In this document: one piece after another, positions 33,096 through 42,370 of the stretch
How the letters are laid out: each line of letters starts with the position of its first letter
Position numbering within the stretch: the stretch's first letter is position 1
Assembly (NCBI GenBank): GCA_010365215.1
Contig: JAAFGT010000009.1
Location: 28,435-92,434, forward strand
Direction of reading: 5' to 3'
Source: Acidipila sp.
Lineage (GTDB): Bacteria > Acidobacteriota > Terriglobia > Acidiferrales > UBA7541
Length of the DNA: 64,000 nucleotides
Position numbers and translations under genes: made by a program
Notes under the pieces: generated by a model
Told to the model about the DNA's origin: nothing
Seen by the model: only the letters and a program-made list of their open reading frames with translations
The model's database searches: none

Positions 33096-34325
33096 TCAGC
33101 CTTCCTGGTGAGCGAGCTCGCGCTGGTGTGCAGCGGCGGCGCCCGTCTCCATATAACTCTTCACCGCCGCGCCAACTCCCGAACCCGCGCGGCTGCGGTA
33201 GCCGTGATCGAGCATCACTTTTTCCAGCGCCGCCAGGAACAGCAGCACGTTATTCTTCTGGCTGCAGTAGCCCATCAGCCCTACGCGCCAGATCTGGCCC
33301 TTCACCGGGCCGAATCCGCCGGCGATTTCAATATTGAATTCCTCCAGAAGCTGCGCGCGAACCGTGGCATCGTCCATTCCTTGCGGCACTTTCACCGCGG
33401 TGACCGTTGGCAGCCGCTCCGCTGGATTGAGGACGAATAGATCGAGCCCCATGGCCTCGATGCCGGCAATCAGCGCCTGCTGGTTCTGGCGGTGACGTTC
33501 CCAGCGCGCTGGCAGGCCCTCTTCCAGCGCCATACGCAGGGCTTCTCGCAGCGCAAATATCAAAGAGATAGGCGGCGTGTGATGGTAGGTGCGCTCTTTG
33601 CCCCAGTAATTCATCACCGTGGTGAGGTCGAAATACCAGCTCTGCACCTTGGTCTTTCGCGCGCGCAGCACCTCTTCCACGCGGGAGTTGACGGTCATGG
33701 GCGCCATCCCCGGGGGCGCGCTAAGTGCTTTCTGCGAACCGCTGAAGCAGATGTCAATGCGCTGCTTGTCGACATCGAGCGGAACGCCTCCCAGTGTGGC
33801 CACCGCGTCCACCGCCAGCAACGCGCCACACTCATCCGCAATCTGCCGGAAAGGTTCAATATTCGTGAGCACGCCGCTTGAAGTTTCCCCGTGCGCCAGG
33901 CCAATCATCTTGATTTTGCGGCCGCGCGCCAGCTTGCGAACGTCTTCGGGATCCACCGGCCTGCCGTAGGGCGCCTCGGCACGATGCACTTTTGCCGGAG
34001 TGCGCTCCGCGATGACCGCCATGCGCTCGCTGAACCATCCGTTCGTGCAAATGATCACTTCGTCGCCCTCTTCCAGGGGATTCAGCACGGTTGCCTCGAT
34101 CGCGCCCGATCCCGAGGCCGAGAGCGGAAACGTCAGCCGATTGCTGGTCTGGAAAACTCGCCGCATCAGCACCTGAACGCTTTCCATCATTTGCGTGAAC
34201 CACGGATCGACGTGGCCTACCAGAGGTGTGGCCAGCGCGCGATACACGCGCGGGTCCATGTTCGATGGTCCGGGAGTGAGCATCAAACGGGTGGGTGGTA
34301 GCAGTTCAGGAATCTGTTCGCTCAT
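33096..34325 (-). CDS. Serine/alanine-glyoxylate aminotransferase family (class V PLP enzyme)
   Basis: 409 residues. The PLP Lys is K199 in DICFSGSQKALSAPPGMA. N-terminal LMLTPGPSNMDPRVYRAL and the substrate loop SGSGAIEATVLNP fit the alanine:glyoxylate/serine:pyruvate group. The Asp binding the ring nitrogen is in LLAVDAVATLGG, and the C-terminal Arg is probably in IWRVGLMGYCSQKNN. Probable reactions: transfer of the amino group from Ser or Ala to glyoxylate (photorespiration-like or glyoxylate detoxification). GAGG lies 5 nt before the ATG. The C-terminal 25 residues are low-complexity. Confidence 0.92.
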   Translation of the reverse strand: MSEQIPELLPPTRLMLTPGPSNMDPRVYRALATPLVGHVDPWFTQMMESVQVLMRRVFQTSNRLTFPLSASGSGAIEATVLNPLEEGDEVIICTNGWFSERMAVIAERTPAKVHRAEAPYGRPVDPEDVRKLARGRKIKMIGLAHGETSSGVLTNIEPFRQIADECGALLAVDAVATLGGVPLDVDKQRIDICFSGSQKALSAPPGMAPMTVNSRVEEVLRARKTKVQSWYFDLTTVMNYWGKERTYHHTPPISLIFALREALRMALEEGLPARWERHRQNQQALIAGIEAMGLDLFVLNPAERLPTVTAVKVPQGMDDATVRAQLLEEFNIEIAGGFGPVKGQIWRVGLMGYCSQKNNVLLFLAALEKVMLDHGYRSRAGSGVGAAVKSYMETGAAAAHQRELAHQEG

Positions 34326-34605
34326 ATTGGCCTCGATCCTTCCTGGCTCAGGGGGCTTTTCTAGGGGCTGTGGGCAGCCCGGCCCCGCCGAGGGGATCTG
34401 CTGGTGTGGGTACCTCTATAGTGTCCCAATCCGGGTCCGGCCGGTCAACCGCCAATATGGCGTCCGCAATACAACCCGCGGATCATATTCGGAAGACCTG
34501 CAGCGCAGCAAAAACTGCCGTCCCTTGGACTGCCGATTCGAGTACAATTCCCGCCTGCGAGAAAGATTTTAAAGCATTACGGTCAGGTTCAGGAGCTTCG
34601 CTGCC

Positions 34606-35556
34606 GTGAAGCAAAAATATACTCCACCCAGCAGCGCCGATTCACCGCGCTTCACCGGTCTTTCCACCTACGCGCGTCTTCCCTACCTTGCGGCGTCCGA
34701 AAAAGCGGACTTCGGCATCGTTGGAGTACCCTTCGATTTGGGCTGCTCATTTCGCTCAGGCCCGCGCTTCGGCCCGGCAGCCGTTCGCGAAGCGTCGCGG
34801 CTCATCCGCCGCGCCAACCCTTTCCATCGCATTGACGTTTTTGAGCATCTCTCCGGCGGTGATTACGGCGACACGCCGCTGTATCCCAGCGATCTCGAGC
34901 GAAGCCTCCAGTCCATCCAGCTTTTTCTGGCGCCGCTGGTGAAGGGCGGGATGGTGCCCATGTGTATCGGCGGCGATCATACGATTCCGCTTCCGATTCT
35001 CCGCGCCCTGGCCAAAGAGACCGGCGCGCTTGCACTGGTACATTTCGATTCGCACACGGATACCGACGATCTGGTTTTTGGCACGAAGATAAACCATGGC
35101 ACCACTTTCCGCCGCGCTTTGGAGGAAAGGCTCATCGATCCTCAGCGGTCCATCCAGATCGGCATTCGCGGATCGATGTCGTCAGTCTCGGAGATCGATG
35201 AGGCGCGCGCGCTGGGCTTTGAAGTCATCGAAGCCACGGAGATGTTTGCGCTGACCAATGCAGAGCTGGTGCGCAGGATTACCCGGCGCGTGGGAAAGCA
35301 CAAAGCCTACCTCACCTTCGACATCGATTTTCTCGATCCCGCCTACGCCCCGGGGACCGGCACACCGGAGGTGGGCGGCCCTTCCACCCATCAGGCTCTC
35401 TCCATCATTCGTGGGTTGGCCGGAATCAACTTTGTGGGCTTCGACCTGGTGGAAGTTTCACCTCCATTCGATCACGGGCAGATCACCGCGCTCGCAGCGG
35501 CCAATCTGATCTTTGAATTTATTTCGCTGCTCGCCGTGCGCCGCGCAAAAAAGTAA
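34606..35556 (+). CDS. Arginase/agmatinase-family manganese hydrolase
   Basis: GTG start with AGGAG 10 nt upstream. 316 residues. The Mn ligands are the His in MCIGGDHTIPLP (122-125), the D/H/D set in LVHFDSHTDTDD (146-155) and the two Asp in YLTFDIDFLDPAYAPGTGTPE. The PAYAPGTGTPEVGG stretch is typical of agmatinases and guanidinobutyrases rather than arginase proper. It splits a guanidino group, releasing urea. Divergent from the aminotransferase with a 280-nt spacer; no polyamine gene is nearby, so the substrate is open. Confidence 0.9.
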   Translation: MKQKYTPPSSADSPRFTGLSTYARLPYLAASEKADFGIVGVPFDLGCSFRSGPRFGPAAVREASRLIRRANPFHRIDVFEHLSGGDYGDTPLYPSDLERSLQSIQLFLAPLVKGGMVPMCIGGDHTIPLPILRALAKETGALALVHFDSHTDTDDLVFGTKINHGTTFRRALEERLIDPQRSIQIGIRGSMSSVSEIDEARALGFEVIEATEMFALTNAELVRRITRRVGKHKAYLTFDIDFLDPAYAPGTGTPEVGGPSTHQALSIIRGLAGINFVGFDLVEVSPPFDHGQITALAAANLIFEFISLLAVRRAKK

Positions 35557-35644
35557 CGGCAGTCCTGAAAACAATCATCGCGTTGCGCTTTTTCCGGACG
35601 GCAGGTACCCTACAGGCGCAACAACAGAATAAACTTCATCCGTT

Positions 35645-36907
35645 TTGAGAAATATTGGTGCTGAGACACTTCAGTTCCGGGGCAAATTGACCACTTCGAT
35701 CGTCTCTCCGGTTACCAGCGCGGATCGCCGCAACGCTTTCTTGAGCGGGTTCCTTGGCTGGACGTTTGACGCCTTCGACTTTTTTCTCCTGACCTTCATT
35801 TTTGTGCCGGTGGCGCAGGATTTGCACGTTTCCCGTCCGCAGATTGCTCTCACCATTACCGCCAGCCTGGCCATGCGCCCGCTGGGAGCGCTGCTGTTCG
35901 GCCTGGCCGCGGACCGCTACGGCAGGCGCCTGCCGTTGATGTGCACCATCGTTTTTTACTCGGTCATTGAAGTCCTCTCCGGCCTTGCGCCCAACTACAC
36001 CATCTTTTTGGTTCTGCGATTGCTCTTCGGCATTGGAATGGGCGGCGAATGGGGAGTGGGCGCGTCGCTGGCCATGGAGTCGGTGCCGGCCAAGTGGCGC
36101 GGCATACTCTCCGGTCTGCTGCAGGAGGGTTATGCGCTGGGATTCCTGCTGGCCGCGGTGGTTTATTACACGGTCTTTCCGCACTGGGGCTGGCGGCCTA
36201 TGTTTTTCCTGGGGGGAGCGCCCGCGCTGCTCACGCTCTTTATCCGCGCGAAGGTTAAAGAGTCCGAGGCTTGGCGCCGTTCCCGCACTGACTGGCCGGC
36301 TTATCGTCGAGCGATTTTTGAACACCGCCGGCTGTTCCTCTATCTGGTGCTGCTCATGACCATGATGAACTTCATCTCCCACGGCACGCAGGACCTCTAT
36401 CCCACATTTCTGCAGAAAGAGATGAAGTTCGACCCGCATACCACGGCAACGGTCACCATCATCTCCATGATCGGCGCGCTCTGCGGCGGGATCTTTTTCG
36501 GTCACGTCTCCGACCGGGTGGGCCGCCGCCGTGCCATGGTCACTGCCGTACTTCTCGCCGCCGCGCTTATCCCACTGTGGATTTTCCCGCAGCGCTTTGC
36601 GCTCCTCGTGCTCGGCGCGTTCCTGATGCAGTTCATGGTGCAGGGCGCCTGGGGGGTAATCCCCGCGCATATCAACGAGCTTTCCCCTGATACGCTGCGC
36701 GGCTTCTTTCCCGGCTTCGCCTATCAGCTCGGAGTGCTCTGCGCCTCCAGCGTCACCTATTTCGAATCGTTGCTCGGCGAACATTTCTCCTATGCGCAGT
36801 CCATGAGTATTCTGGCGATCACCGTGTTGCTGATCGGCGCCATGGTCATCCTGGGCGGTCCGGAAGCCCGCGGCATTGCCTTCGGCCGCGGCCCTGAGCT
36901 CAAGTGA
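35645..36907 (+). CDS. MFS carboxylate/sugar-acid transporter
   Basis: 420 residues from TTG 35645; a TTG at 35687 (LTTSIVSPVT) is an alternative, and no ATG occurs before the first helix. 12 TM. MFS signatures: GFLGWTFDAFDFFLLTFIFVP in TM1 with acidic D-F-F, LAADRYGRRLPLM (loop 2-3), RLLFGIGMGGEWGVGASLAME in TM4 and GHVSDRVGRRRAM (loop 8-9). This pattern (G-x-x-x-D before TM1, GMGGEWG) fits the acid:H+ symporters of the sialate/aromatic/lactate group. Substrate unknown. Confidence 0.88.
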   Translation: MRNIGAETLQFRGKLTTSIVSPVTSADRRNAFLSGFLGWTFDAFDFFLLTFIFVPVAQDLHVSRPQIALTITASLAMRPLGALLFGLAADRYGRRLPLMCTIVFYSVIEVLSGLAPNYTIFLVLRLLFGIGMGGEWGVGASLAMESVPAKWRGILSGLLQEGYALGFLLAAVVYYTVFPHWGWRPMFFLGGAPALLTLFIRAKVKESEAWRRSRTDWPAYRRAIFEHRRLFLYLVLLMTMMNFISHGTQDLYPTFLQKEMKFDPHTTATVTIISMIGALCGGIFFGHVSDRVGRRRAMVTAVLLAAALIPLWIFPQRFALLVLGAFLMQFMVQGAWGVIPAHINELSPDTLRGFFPGFAYQLGVLCASSVTYFESLLGEHFSYAQSMSILAITVLLIGAMVILGGPEARGIAFGRGPELK

Positions 36908-36940
36908 ATCTGCTCAATACGACTTAACAGAGACGGCCGC

Positions 36941-37007
36941 ATTCTGTAGAATCGTTCTGTAGAATGATTCGGTAGATTATTCCGTAGAATGCTCAATTCG
37001 GCAGATG
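36941..37007. repeat. Array of five degenerate 12-14-nt repeats before transketolase
   Basis: The units are attctgtagaatcg (36941), ttctgtagaatg (36955), attcggtagatt (36967), attccgtagaatg (36979) and attcggcagatg (36996). The shared core is TTCyGTAGAA, in which TTCT and AGAA are inverted. The array lies 53-119 nt before the first transketolase ATG, where an operator array or slipped-strand tract would lie. Confidence 0.85.
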
Positions 37008-37059
37008 TCGCCCATCCCGGGCCAGTGCCTCCAGAAAAATCCGAACGGGAGATCATGAA

Positions 37060-38934
37060 ATGTCAGCCAGCCCTCAGGGAGCACCCATGAACGTTTCGCT
37101 CGAAACGCTGCGCGAAAAAGCACGAATGCTGCGCATCCACTCCATGCGCGCCACCACCGCAGCCGGCTCGGGACATCCCACCTCATGTCTCTCCGCCGCG
37201 GACATCGTCTCCGCGCTTTTTTTCCATGCCATGCGCTATGACGCGAAGAATTTTGATGCTCCGTCCAACGACCGCTTCGTGCTCTCGAAAGGCCACGCCG
37301 CGCCGCTGTTATATGCCGCACTGGCCGAAGCCGGAGTCATTTCCGTGGGGCGTCTGCTGACCTTGCGCCAATTCTCGAGTGAACTCGAGGGCCATCCCAC
37401 GCCGAAAATTCCCGGAGTCGACGCCGCCACCGGCTCCCTGGGCCAGGGGATATCGGTCGCCGCGGGCTTGGCGCTCGGCGCTAAGCGCCTGGAAAAATCA
37501 CCTGCGCACATCTACGTGCTGCTGGGCGACGGGGAGATGGCCGAAGGCAGTGTATGGGAAGCGGGCGCTTTCGCTGCGCACTACGGCCTGGATAATTTAA
37601 CGGCAATCGTGGATACCAACTCGTTGGGGCAGAGCGAACGCACCATGTACGGGCACGATACCGATGCGCACCGGCGCCGCTTCGACGCGCAGGGATGGAA
37701 CACGGAAATCGTCGACGGCCATGACATGGCCGCCGTTGTGGCTGCTCTGGACCGCGCCCGCGGCGTCAGCGGCCGGCCGCAAGCCATACTGGCACGCACG
37801 GAAAAGGGCCACGGCATCAGCTTCCTGGCCGATAAAGAAGGCTGGCACGGCAAGCCGCTTTCGAAGGATGAGCTGGTCCGGGCCATCGCTGAACTGGGTG
37901 GCGCGCCCGATCCGCCCCCCGTGGACACGCGTTCTTACGCCCGCGATCCTGAGCTGCACGTGCCGGATTTTCCGGCCATGTCCGCGCCCGAGTATGCACT
38001 CGGATTTCAGATCGCTACGCGCGAGGCCTATGGCAAAGCGCTCGCCAAATTAGCAGGAGTGAATCCGCAGGTGGTGGCACTCGACGCCGACGTCAAGAAC
38101 TCCACTTTTTCCGAGTATATGGAAAAAGCCAAACCCGAGCGCTTTTTCCAGAGCTACATCGCCGAGCAGAATATGGTCAGCGTCGGCGTAGGACTGGCGG
38201 CCCGCGGGTTCACGCCGTTCCTGGGAACGTTTGCCTGTTTTCTTTCTCGCGCCTACGACCAGGTGCGCATGGCCGCGATCAGCCGCAGGTCCATTAAAGT
38301 TTGCGGCTCCCACGTCGGCGTTTCCATCGGGGAAGACGGGCCATCGCAGATGGGGCTCGAGGACCTGGCCATGTTCCGGGCCATTCCCGGCGCCACGGTT
38401 TTGTATCCCTGCGATGGAGTTTCCGCGGAAAAACTTACCGAAGCCGCAGCGCGAACTCCCGGCATCGTTTATCTGCGTACTTCGCGTCCCAAAGCGCCGG
38501 TGATTTACCCGGCGACGGAAATGTTCCCTATCCCGGGATTCAAAGTGGTGCGCTCGAGCGCCGCCGACAAAGCCGTGATCTTCGCTGCCGGCGTGACCCT
38601 TCACGAGGCGCTTGCCGCGCACGCCGACCTGGCCTCGCGCGGTATCGCCGTGCGGGTGATCGATCTCTATTGTGTGAAGCCGCTTGATGCTGCCGCTCTC
38701 TCCGCCGAAGTTCGCGCCGCGCGTGGGCGCGTGGTTGCCGTGGAAGATCACTTCCACGAAGGCGGGTTGGGAGAGGCGGTGTTCGCCGCCATCGCCACGA
38801 CGGGTGAGCGCCTCGAAGCCATCCGGCACCTGGCCGTCAAGGGTGTTCCCCATTCCGGGAAACCCGAAGAACTTCTCGATGCCTTCGGCATCTCCGCCCG
38901 GCACATCGCCGACGCTGTTTCCGCCATCCTCTAA
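37060..38934 (+). CDS. tkt: Transketolase, full-length single chain
   Basis: Moves two-carbon units between sugar phosphates in the pentose phosphate pathway. 624 residues. TPP domain: AGSGHPTSCLSAADIV (the His-Pro region), GSLGQGISVAAGLALGAK, and the GDGEMAEGSVWEAG to VDTN cofactor motif (GDG...N). The pyrimidine domain starts near 320 with REAYGKALAKLA and has FFQSYIAEQNMVSVGVGLAA with the catalytic Glu. Both ATG 37060 and ATG 37087 have a GGGAG (8 and 5 nt upstream), so the start is ambiguous by nine residues. Confidence 0.95.
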   Translation: MSASPQGAPMNVSLETLREKARMLRIHSMRATTAAGSGHPTSCLSAADIVSALFFHAMRYDAKNFDAPSNDRFVLSKGHAAPLLYAALAEAGVISVGRLLTLRQFSSELEGHPTPKIPGVDAATGSLGQGISVAAGLALGAKRLEKSPAHIYVLLGDGEMAEGSVWEAGAFAAHYGLDNLTAIVDTNSLGQSERTMYGHDTDAHRRRFDAQGWNTEIVDGHDMAAVVAALDRARGVSGRPQAILARTEKGHGISFLADKEGWHGKPLSKDELVRAIAELGGAPDPPPVDTRSYARDPELHVPDFPAMSAPEYALGFQIATREAYGKALAKLAGVNPQVVALDADVKNSTFSEYMEKAKPERFFQSYIAEQNMVSVGVGLAARGFTPFLGTFACFLSRAYDQVRMAAISRRSIKVCGSHVGVSIGEDGPSQMGLEDLAMFRAIPGATVLYPCDGVSAEKLTEAAARTPGIVYLRTSRPKAPVIYPATEMFPIPGFKVVRSSAADKAVIFAAGVTLHEALAAHADLASRGIAVRVIDLYCVKPLDAAALSAEVRAARGRVVAVEDHFHEGGLGEAVFAAIATTGERLEAIRHLAVKGVPHSGKPEELLDAFGISARHIADAVSAIL

Positions 38935-38972
38935 CCGGCAGTTTTCGACCGGCGCGGGCAAACCGACAGGAC

Positions 38973-40181
38973 ATGAGAGTTATTTTTGACGCGGGACAAA
39001 CCGTCCCGATCAAAGCATGGATTGACGGCGTGCCTGTCGAAGACAAGGCGCTGCAACAGTTGAAAAATCTTGCCAGCATGCCATTTATCTTCGAGCACGT
39101 TGCGGCCATGCCCGATGTTCATTGGGGACAAGGCGCCACCATCGGCAGTGTCTATGCCACCACGGAGGCGATTATTCCTGCCGCGGTGGGAGTGGATATC
39201 GGATGCGGAATGATGGCTTGGAAAACTTCTCTCACCCTGGACCAGGTTTCGGATGCCCGCGCAATCCGCTCCGCTATTGAGAAGGTTGTTCCTGTGGGGC
39301 GCACGGGGCATGGTGGAAAAAGTGATCGCGGGTCGTGGGGCCGGGTGCCCGAGCAAGTCTCGGCTCGATGGAAGAATGAGCTGCAGAAAGACTACGAAGC
39401 CATCGTCGCAGCGCATCCGGATATTGGCCGCTCCAACAGCCTCATCCATCTCGGGACGCTTGGAACGGGCAATCATTTTATCGAAATCTGCCGGGACCAG
39501 CAGAACGGCATGTGGATCCTCCTGCATTCCGGCTCCCGCGGCGTGGGCAATAAAATCGGCACGTACTTCATCCAGCGAGCGCGCGCAGAAATGGAAAAAC
39601 ACAATACCAGCCTTCCGGATGCGGACCTGGCCTATCTCTCGGCGGGCACGCAACTCTTCGAAGACTACATTTTCGCGCTCAACTGGGCGCAGCGCTTCGC
39701 GCTGGCAAACCGCGAGATTATGGCGCTGCATATCTTTGAAGTGCTGGTGGACTTCTTCCCTGACGCTGTGATCACCGATAAAATTTCCTGCCACCACAAC
39801 TACATGGCCTGGGAAAAACACTTCGGGCGCATGGTTATGGTGACCCGAAAAGGCGCGGTGCGCGCGCAACAGGGCGACCAGGGAATCATCCCCGGCTCGA
39901 TGGGTGCGCGTTCGTACATCGTCTCCGGATTGGGCAATGCGGAAAGCTTTTGCTCATGCTCGCACGGCGCCGGCCGCGCCATGTCCCGCACGGAAGCGAA
40001 GCGTAAATTCACCATGGCGGACCATGCTACGGCGACAGCGGGTGTGGAGTGCCGCAAAGACGCGGGCGTAATCGATGAGACTCCGGGAGCGTATAAGCCC
40101 ATCGACGCAGTGATGGCGGCGCAAACGGATCTGGTAAGAACGGAGAATATCCTTCAGCAGATTCTGTGCGTGAAAGGATAA
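38973..40181 (+). CDS. rtcB: RtcB-type RNA ligase
   Basis: Joins 2',3'-cyclic phosphate or 3'-phosphate RNA ends to 5'-OH with GTP and Mn. 402 residues. Metal and GTP sites: VGVDIGCGMMAWKT (metal Cys), HLGTLGTGNHFIEI (metal His), LLHSGSRGVGNKIG (His), and the guanylylated His in SCSHGAGRAMSRTEA. Begins 38 nt after transketolase. No RtcA, archease or RtcR regulator lies next to it, so the usual repair operon partners are missing here. Confidence 0.96.
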   Translation: MRVIFDAGQTVPIKAWIDGVPVEDKALQQLKNLASMPFIFEHVAAMPDVHWGQGATIGSVYATTEAIIPAAVGVDIGCGMMAWKTSLTLDQVSDARAIRSAIEKVVPVGRTGHGGKSDRGSWGRVPEQVSARWKNELQKDYEAIVAAHPDIGRSNSLIHLGTLGTGNHFIEICRDQQNGMWILLHSGSRGVGNKIGTYFIQRARAEMEKHNTSLPDADLAYLSAGTQLFEDYIFALNWAQRFALANREIMALHIFEVLVDFFPDAVITDKISCHHNYMAWEKHFGRMVMVTRKGAVRAQQGDQGIIPGSMGARSYIVSGLGNAESFCSCSHGAGRAMSRTEAKRKFTMADHATATAGVECRKDAGVIDETPGAYKPIDAVMAAQTDLVRTENILQQILCVKG

Positions 40182-40194
40182 TGCGGTGCGCGGC

Positions 40195-40224
40195 AAAAAA
40201 AAAGGACGCCGCAAGCGGCGTCCT
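40195..40224 (-). terminator. Rho-independent terminator of the desaturase gene
   Basis: The hairpin AGGACGCCG-CAAG-CGGCGTCCT (40203-40224) is followed on the minus strand by nine T (complement of the A run 40195-40203). It lies 33 nt past the desaturase stop and serves the leftward gene. The rightward rtcB also ends here, but the T-run orientation fits only the minus strand. Confidence 0.9.
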
Positions 40225-40256
40225 GGCAAATTCCGTAAGCAAAAATCCCAGCTAAA

Positions 40257-41108
40257 CTAGCTGCTGGATTCAGCGGGAGCGGGATGCAGCAACGACCTCG
40301 GCGGCATCTTCAGGTCCCACACCAAGCCAAACCAGGAAAGGACCTTCAGCCCGTAGTAGGTGGTGTCGATTTCCCACCAGAAAAAGCCCTGCCGCACGGA
40401 CGTCATGTAATGGTGGTGGTTATTGTGCCAGCCCTCTCCCCCGGTTATCAGCGCCAGCAGGAGGCTGTTGCGGCTGGTGTCCGTGGTCTGATAGCGGCGC
40501 CGCCCGAAAACATGGGCCAGCGAATTTACCGTAAAGGTACCGTGCCACAGCATCACGGTGCTCACAAAAAATCCCCACACCAGCCCGCTCCATCCGCCCA
40601 GCAGGAACATAAGCACAGCAAAGGTAATTCCGGGAAGGGAGTGATACTTGTTGAGCCAGCGCAGTTCAGGATAGCGATAGAGGTCAGGAATCAGCTCTTG
40701 CCGCGTCTGGTTATACGAATCGGCCAGGATCCAGCCTACATGCGACCACCAGAATCCCTGCTGCGAAGGCGAATGCAGATCTTCTTCCTGGTCGGAATAC
40801 CGGTGATGATGGCGATGATGAGCCGCCCACCACAAGACCCCCTTCTGCAGCGAGCTCATAGCCAGGAACGCCAGAATAAACTGGAACACACGGCTGGTAC
40901 GAAATGATCGATGAGAAAAATAGCGATGATAGCCGGCCGTCACCCAGAACATGCGCACGGCATAGAGGCCTACGGCAATGACCGGCCAATACCAGTGGAA
41001 CGGCAGAAAGAACACCGACAGGCAGGCCACGTGCACCAGTACAAAGGGCAGCACATGCAGTATCGGAATTTTGGACCCGTTAGGCAGAGCAAGATTCATC
41101 GTCGACAT
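40257..41108 (-). CDS. Acyl-lipid/acyl-CoA fatty acid desaturase
   Basis: Membrane di-iron desaturase. The start is ATG 41108 (MSTMNLALPNG), with GGAG 6 nt upstream. 283 residues. Three histidine boxes: HRYFSH (HxxxxH), HHRHHHR (HxxHH) and HNNHHH (HxxHH). Four hydrophobic stretches give the usual topology (ILHVLPFVLVHVACLSVFFL; FVLMFLLGGWSGLVWG-like). Most like delta-9 stearoyl desaturases. A terminator follows the stop. Confidence 0.94.
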   Translation of the reverse strand: MSTMNLALPNGSKIPILHVLPFVLVHVACLSVFFLPFHWYWPVIAVGLYAVRMFWVTAGYHRYFSHRSFRTSRVFQFILAFLAMSSLQKGVLWWAAHHRHHHRYSDQEEDLHSPSQQGFWWSHVGWILADSYNQTRQELIPDLYRYPELRWLNKYHSLPGITFAVLMFLLGGWSGLVWGFFVSTVMLWHGTFTVNSLAHVFGRRRYQTTDTSRNSLLLALITGGEGWHNNHHHYMTSVRQGFFWWEIDTTYYGLKVLSWFGLVWDLKMPPRSLLHPAPAESSS

Positions 41109-41408
41109 AAAAAGCTCCAAACCAACAATCGTTCGCTGGGACCCCTAGCGCGCGAGAATTGCGGGCTGCGCCGCAACGCAGGAAAGGGCGAGGTAACTAT
41201 ACGGCGTGGGTTCGTCCGCGTCAAGCTCTGCGGCTCCGTCGGTGTGAACATCGGCAACACTCGGTGTGCAGTTTTGCCACACTCGCAGCAAACCTTCTGC
41301 GGCTCGCTAGCGCCGCAAAGGATTCCCTGTTCTACCGTAAAGCTTCCCTGCTATATTTGATGCGCGAAACACGATTTACGGCCCATTTTTTCGGCAGAGG
41401 GAGTTCAC
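41109..41408 (+). promoter_or_regulatory. 300-nt divergent spacer with an extended -10 candidate for the rightward gene
   Basis: The only clear signal is TGC-TATATT (41349-41357), an extended -10 that would place the transcript start about 45 nt before the TTG at 41409. The matching -35 is poor. The hairpin-like GCGGC...GCCGC at about 41300-41320 has no T tract. No gene is seen in the rest. Confidence 0.4.
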
Positions 41409-41687
41409 TTGGCGGATAAGCACGTTTTGGTCGGTCTGATGCCCGAAGTCATCGCCCTCACGCCTGAAGATCAGGCCGAGTGGCTCACTACCTACGGTAC
41501 CCTGAAGGTCGAATTCGACCCCAAGCGCTGCCCTTTCGGCTCCAACGTTTTCCAAGCCCCCGCGGGCATGCGACTGCTCAGCGGGCCGCCTTCGGCAGGC
41601 GCCAGGCCCGGCATTTACAAATACCGCGTGGCGCTCAATGACGTGATCGTGGGCACGGGCGAAATCATACTCAGGGAACAGGAGTAG
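41409..41687 (+). CDS. Small hypothetical protein, TTG start
   Basis: 92 residues. The TTG at 41409 is supported by GAGGGAG 5 nt upstream. A helix/strand protein: HVLVGLMPEVIALTPEDQAEW, FDPKRCPFGSNVFQAP, then a beta-rich end YKYRVALNDVIVGTGEIILRE. No signal or TM. No family is recognised. It converges with the 41777 gene across a structured spacer. Confidence 0.65.
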   Translation: MADKHVLVGLMPEVIALTPEDQAEWLTTYGTLKVEFDPKRCPFGSNVFQAPAGMRLLSGPPSAGARPGIYKYRVALNDVIVGTGEIILREQE

Positions 41688-41757
41688 GAGGGTTTGAACC
41701 TGGGACAGAGCGGCGGTAAAATTCGTTACTGCAAATCCTGCGCTACCACAAACCCTC
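41688..41757. other. Structured convergent spacer with nested inverted repeats (possible RNA element)
   Basis: The outer arms GAGGGTTTG (41688-41696) and CAAACCCTC (41749-41757) are perfect 9-bp inverted repeats. Inside is the hairpin GCGGTAA-AATTCG-TTACTGC (41713-41732; 7 bp with one G-U). The start of the region (GGTTTGAACCTGGGACA) looks like an antisense T-arm of a tRNA, but no full cloverleaf can be drawn. No T-tract, so not a normal terminator. Confidence 0.45.
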
Positions 41758-41776
41758 GCGAGTCAGCAGTTGCCTT

Positions 41777-42226
41777 TTAGTCCCCGACCACACGCGTAGG
41801 GGCCATCGTTTCCGCCAAAGTTCGCCGCATCGGTGCGATGTGGAATGCCGCCACCGGGCGTTCCGGAGCCACTGAGACGCTTGCAGCCCGCCGCGGGAAC
41901 TCCGCGCGCCGGTCAAACTTCAACCCCACCTCGGACAGCAGTTCCGTGGTGAGATTCGGGTCATCGCTGCGGTGCGCGCCCCAGAACCACAGGTTTTCCT
42001 CACGCTTTTGTAAGTACTGTAGCGACTGCTCCAGCTTATTGATCGCCCGATCAAACGACGACGCCAAGAAGTAGAGGGGCAACACCCACCCGGTGCGCCC
42101 AAACTTCCCTTTCACGCGGACGCAGTACTTGCCGTTCTGGTTTAGCTCGATGGAGCAGTGGTACTCATTCCGAGCCGTCGAGCTCATTTGAAAGGCTTTT
42201 GTGGCCATGACAGCTTTGGAAGCCAT
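41777..42226 (-). CDS. Hypothetical protein
   Basis: 149 residues, starting at ATG 42226 with AAGGA 7 nt upstream. N-terminal half folds as beta hairpins (EYHCSIELNQNGKYCVRVKG; FGRTGWVLPLYFLASSFDRAI), then a helix (NKLEQSLQYLQKREENLWFWG) and a polar, Pro/Arg-rich tail. No signal or TM. No known family is recognised. Confidence 0.7.
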   Translation of the reverse strand: MASKAVMATKAFQMSSTARNEYHCSIELNQNGKYCVRVKGKFGRTGWVLPLYFLASSFDRAINKLEQSLQYLQKREENLWFWGAHRSDDPNLTTELLSEVGLKFDRRAEFPRRAASVSVAPERPVAAFHIAPMRRTLAETMAPTRVVGD

Positions 42227-42370
42227 TGCGGAATCCTTTTCGCCGGGTCTGGGGAACGGCTCCGGGGATCAGCCCCCCTTAAGCCATATAAAGGCTAACG
42301 GAATGCACGGCGCAAGGCAACGGAAAACTATCAGTATCTAAGGCGTTTAGTTACAGTAAGTTAGGTGGGC

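Noticed and set aside
41688..41762. A tRNA gene in the convergent spacer
   Set aside because: A T-arm-like edge and a 9-bp outer stem exist, but the anticodon and D arms do not pair on either strand; kept only as a structured element.
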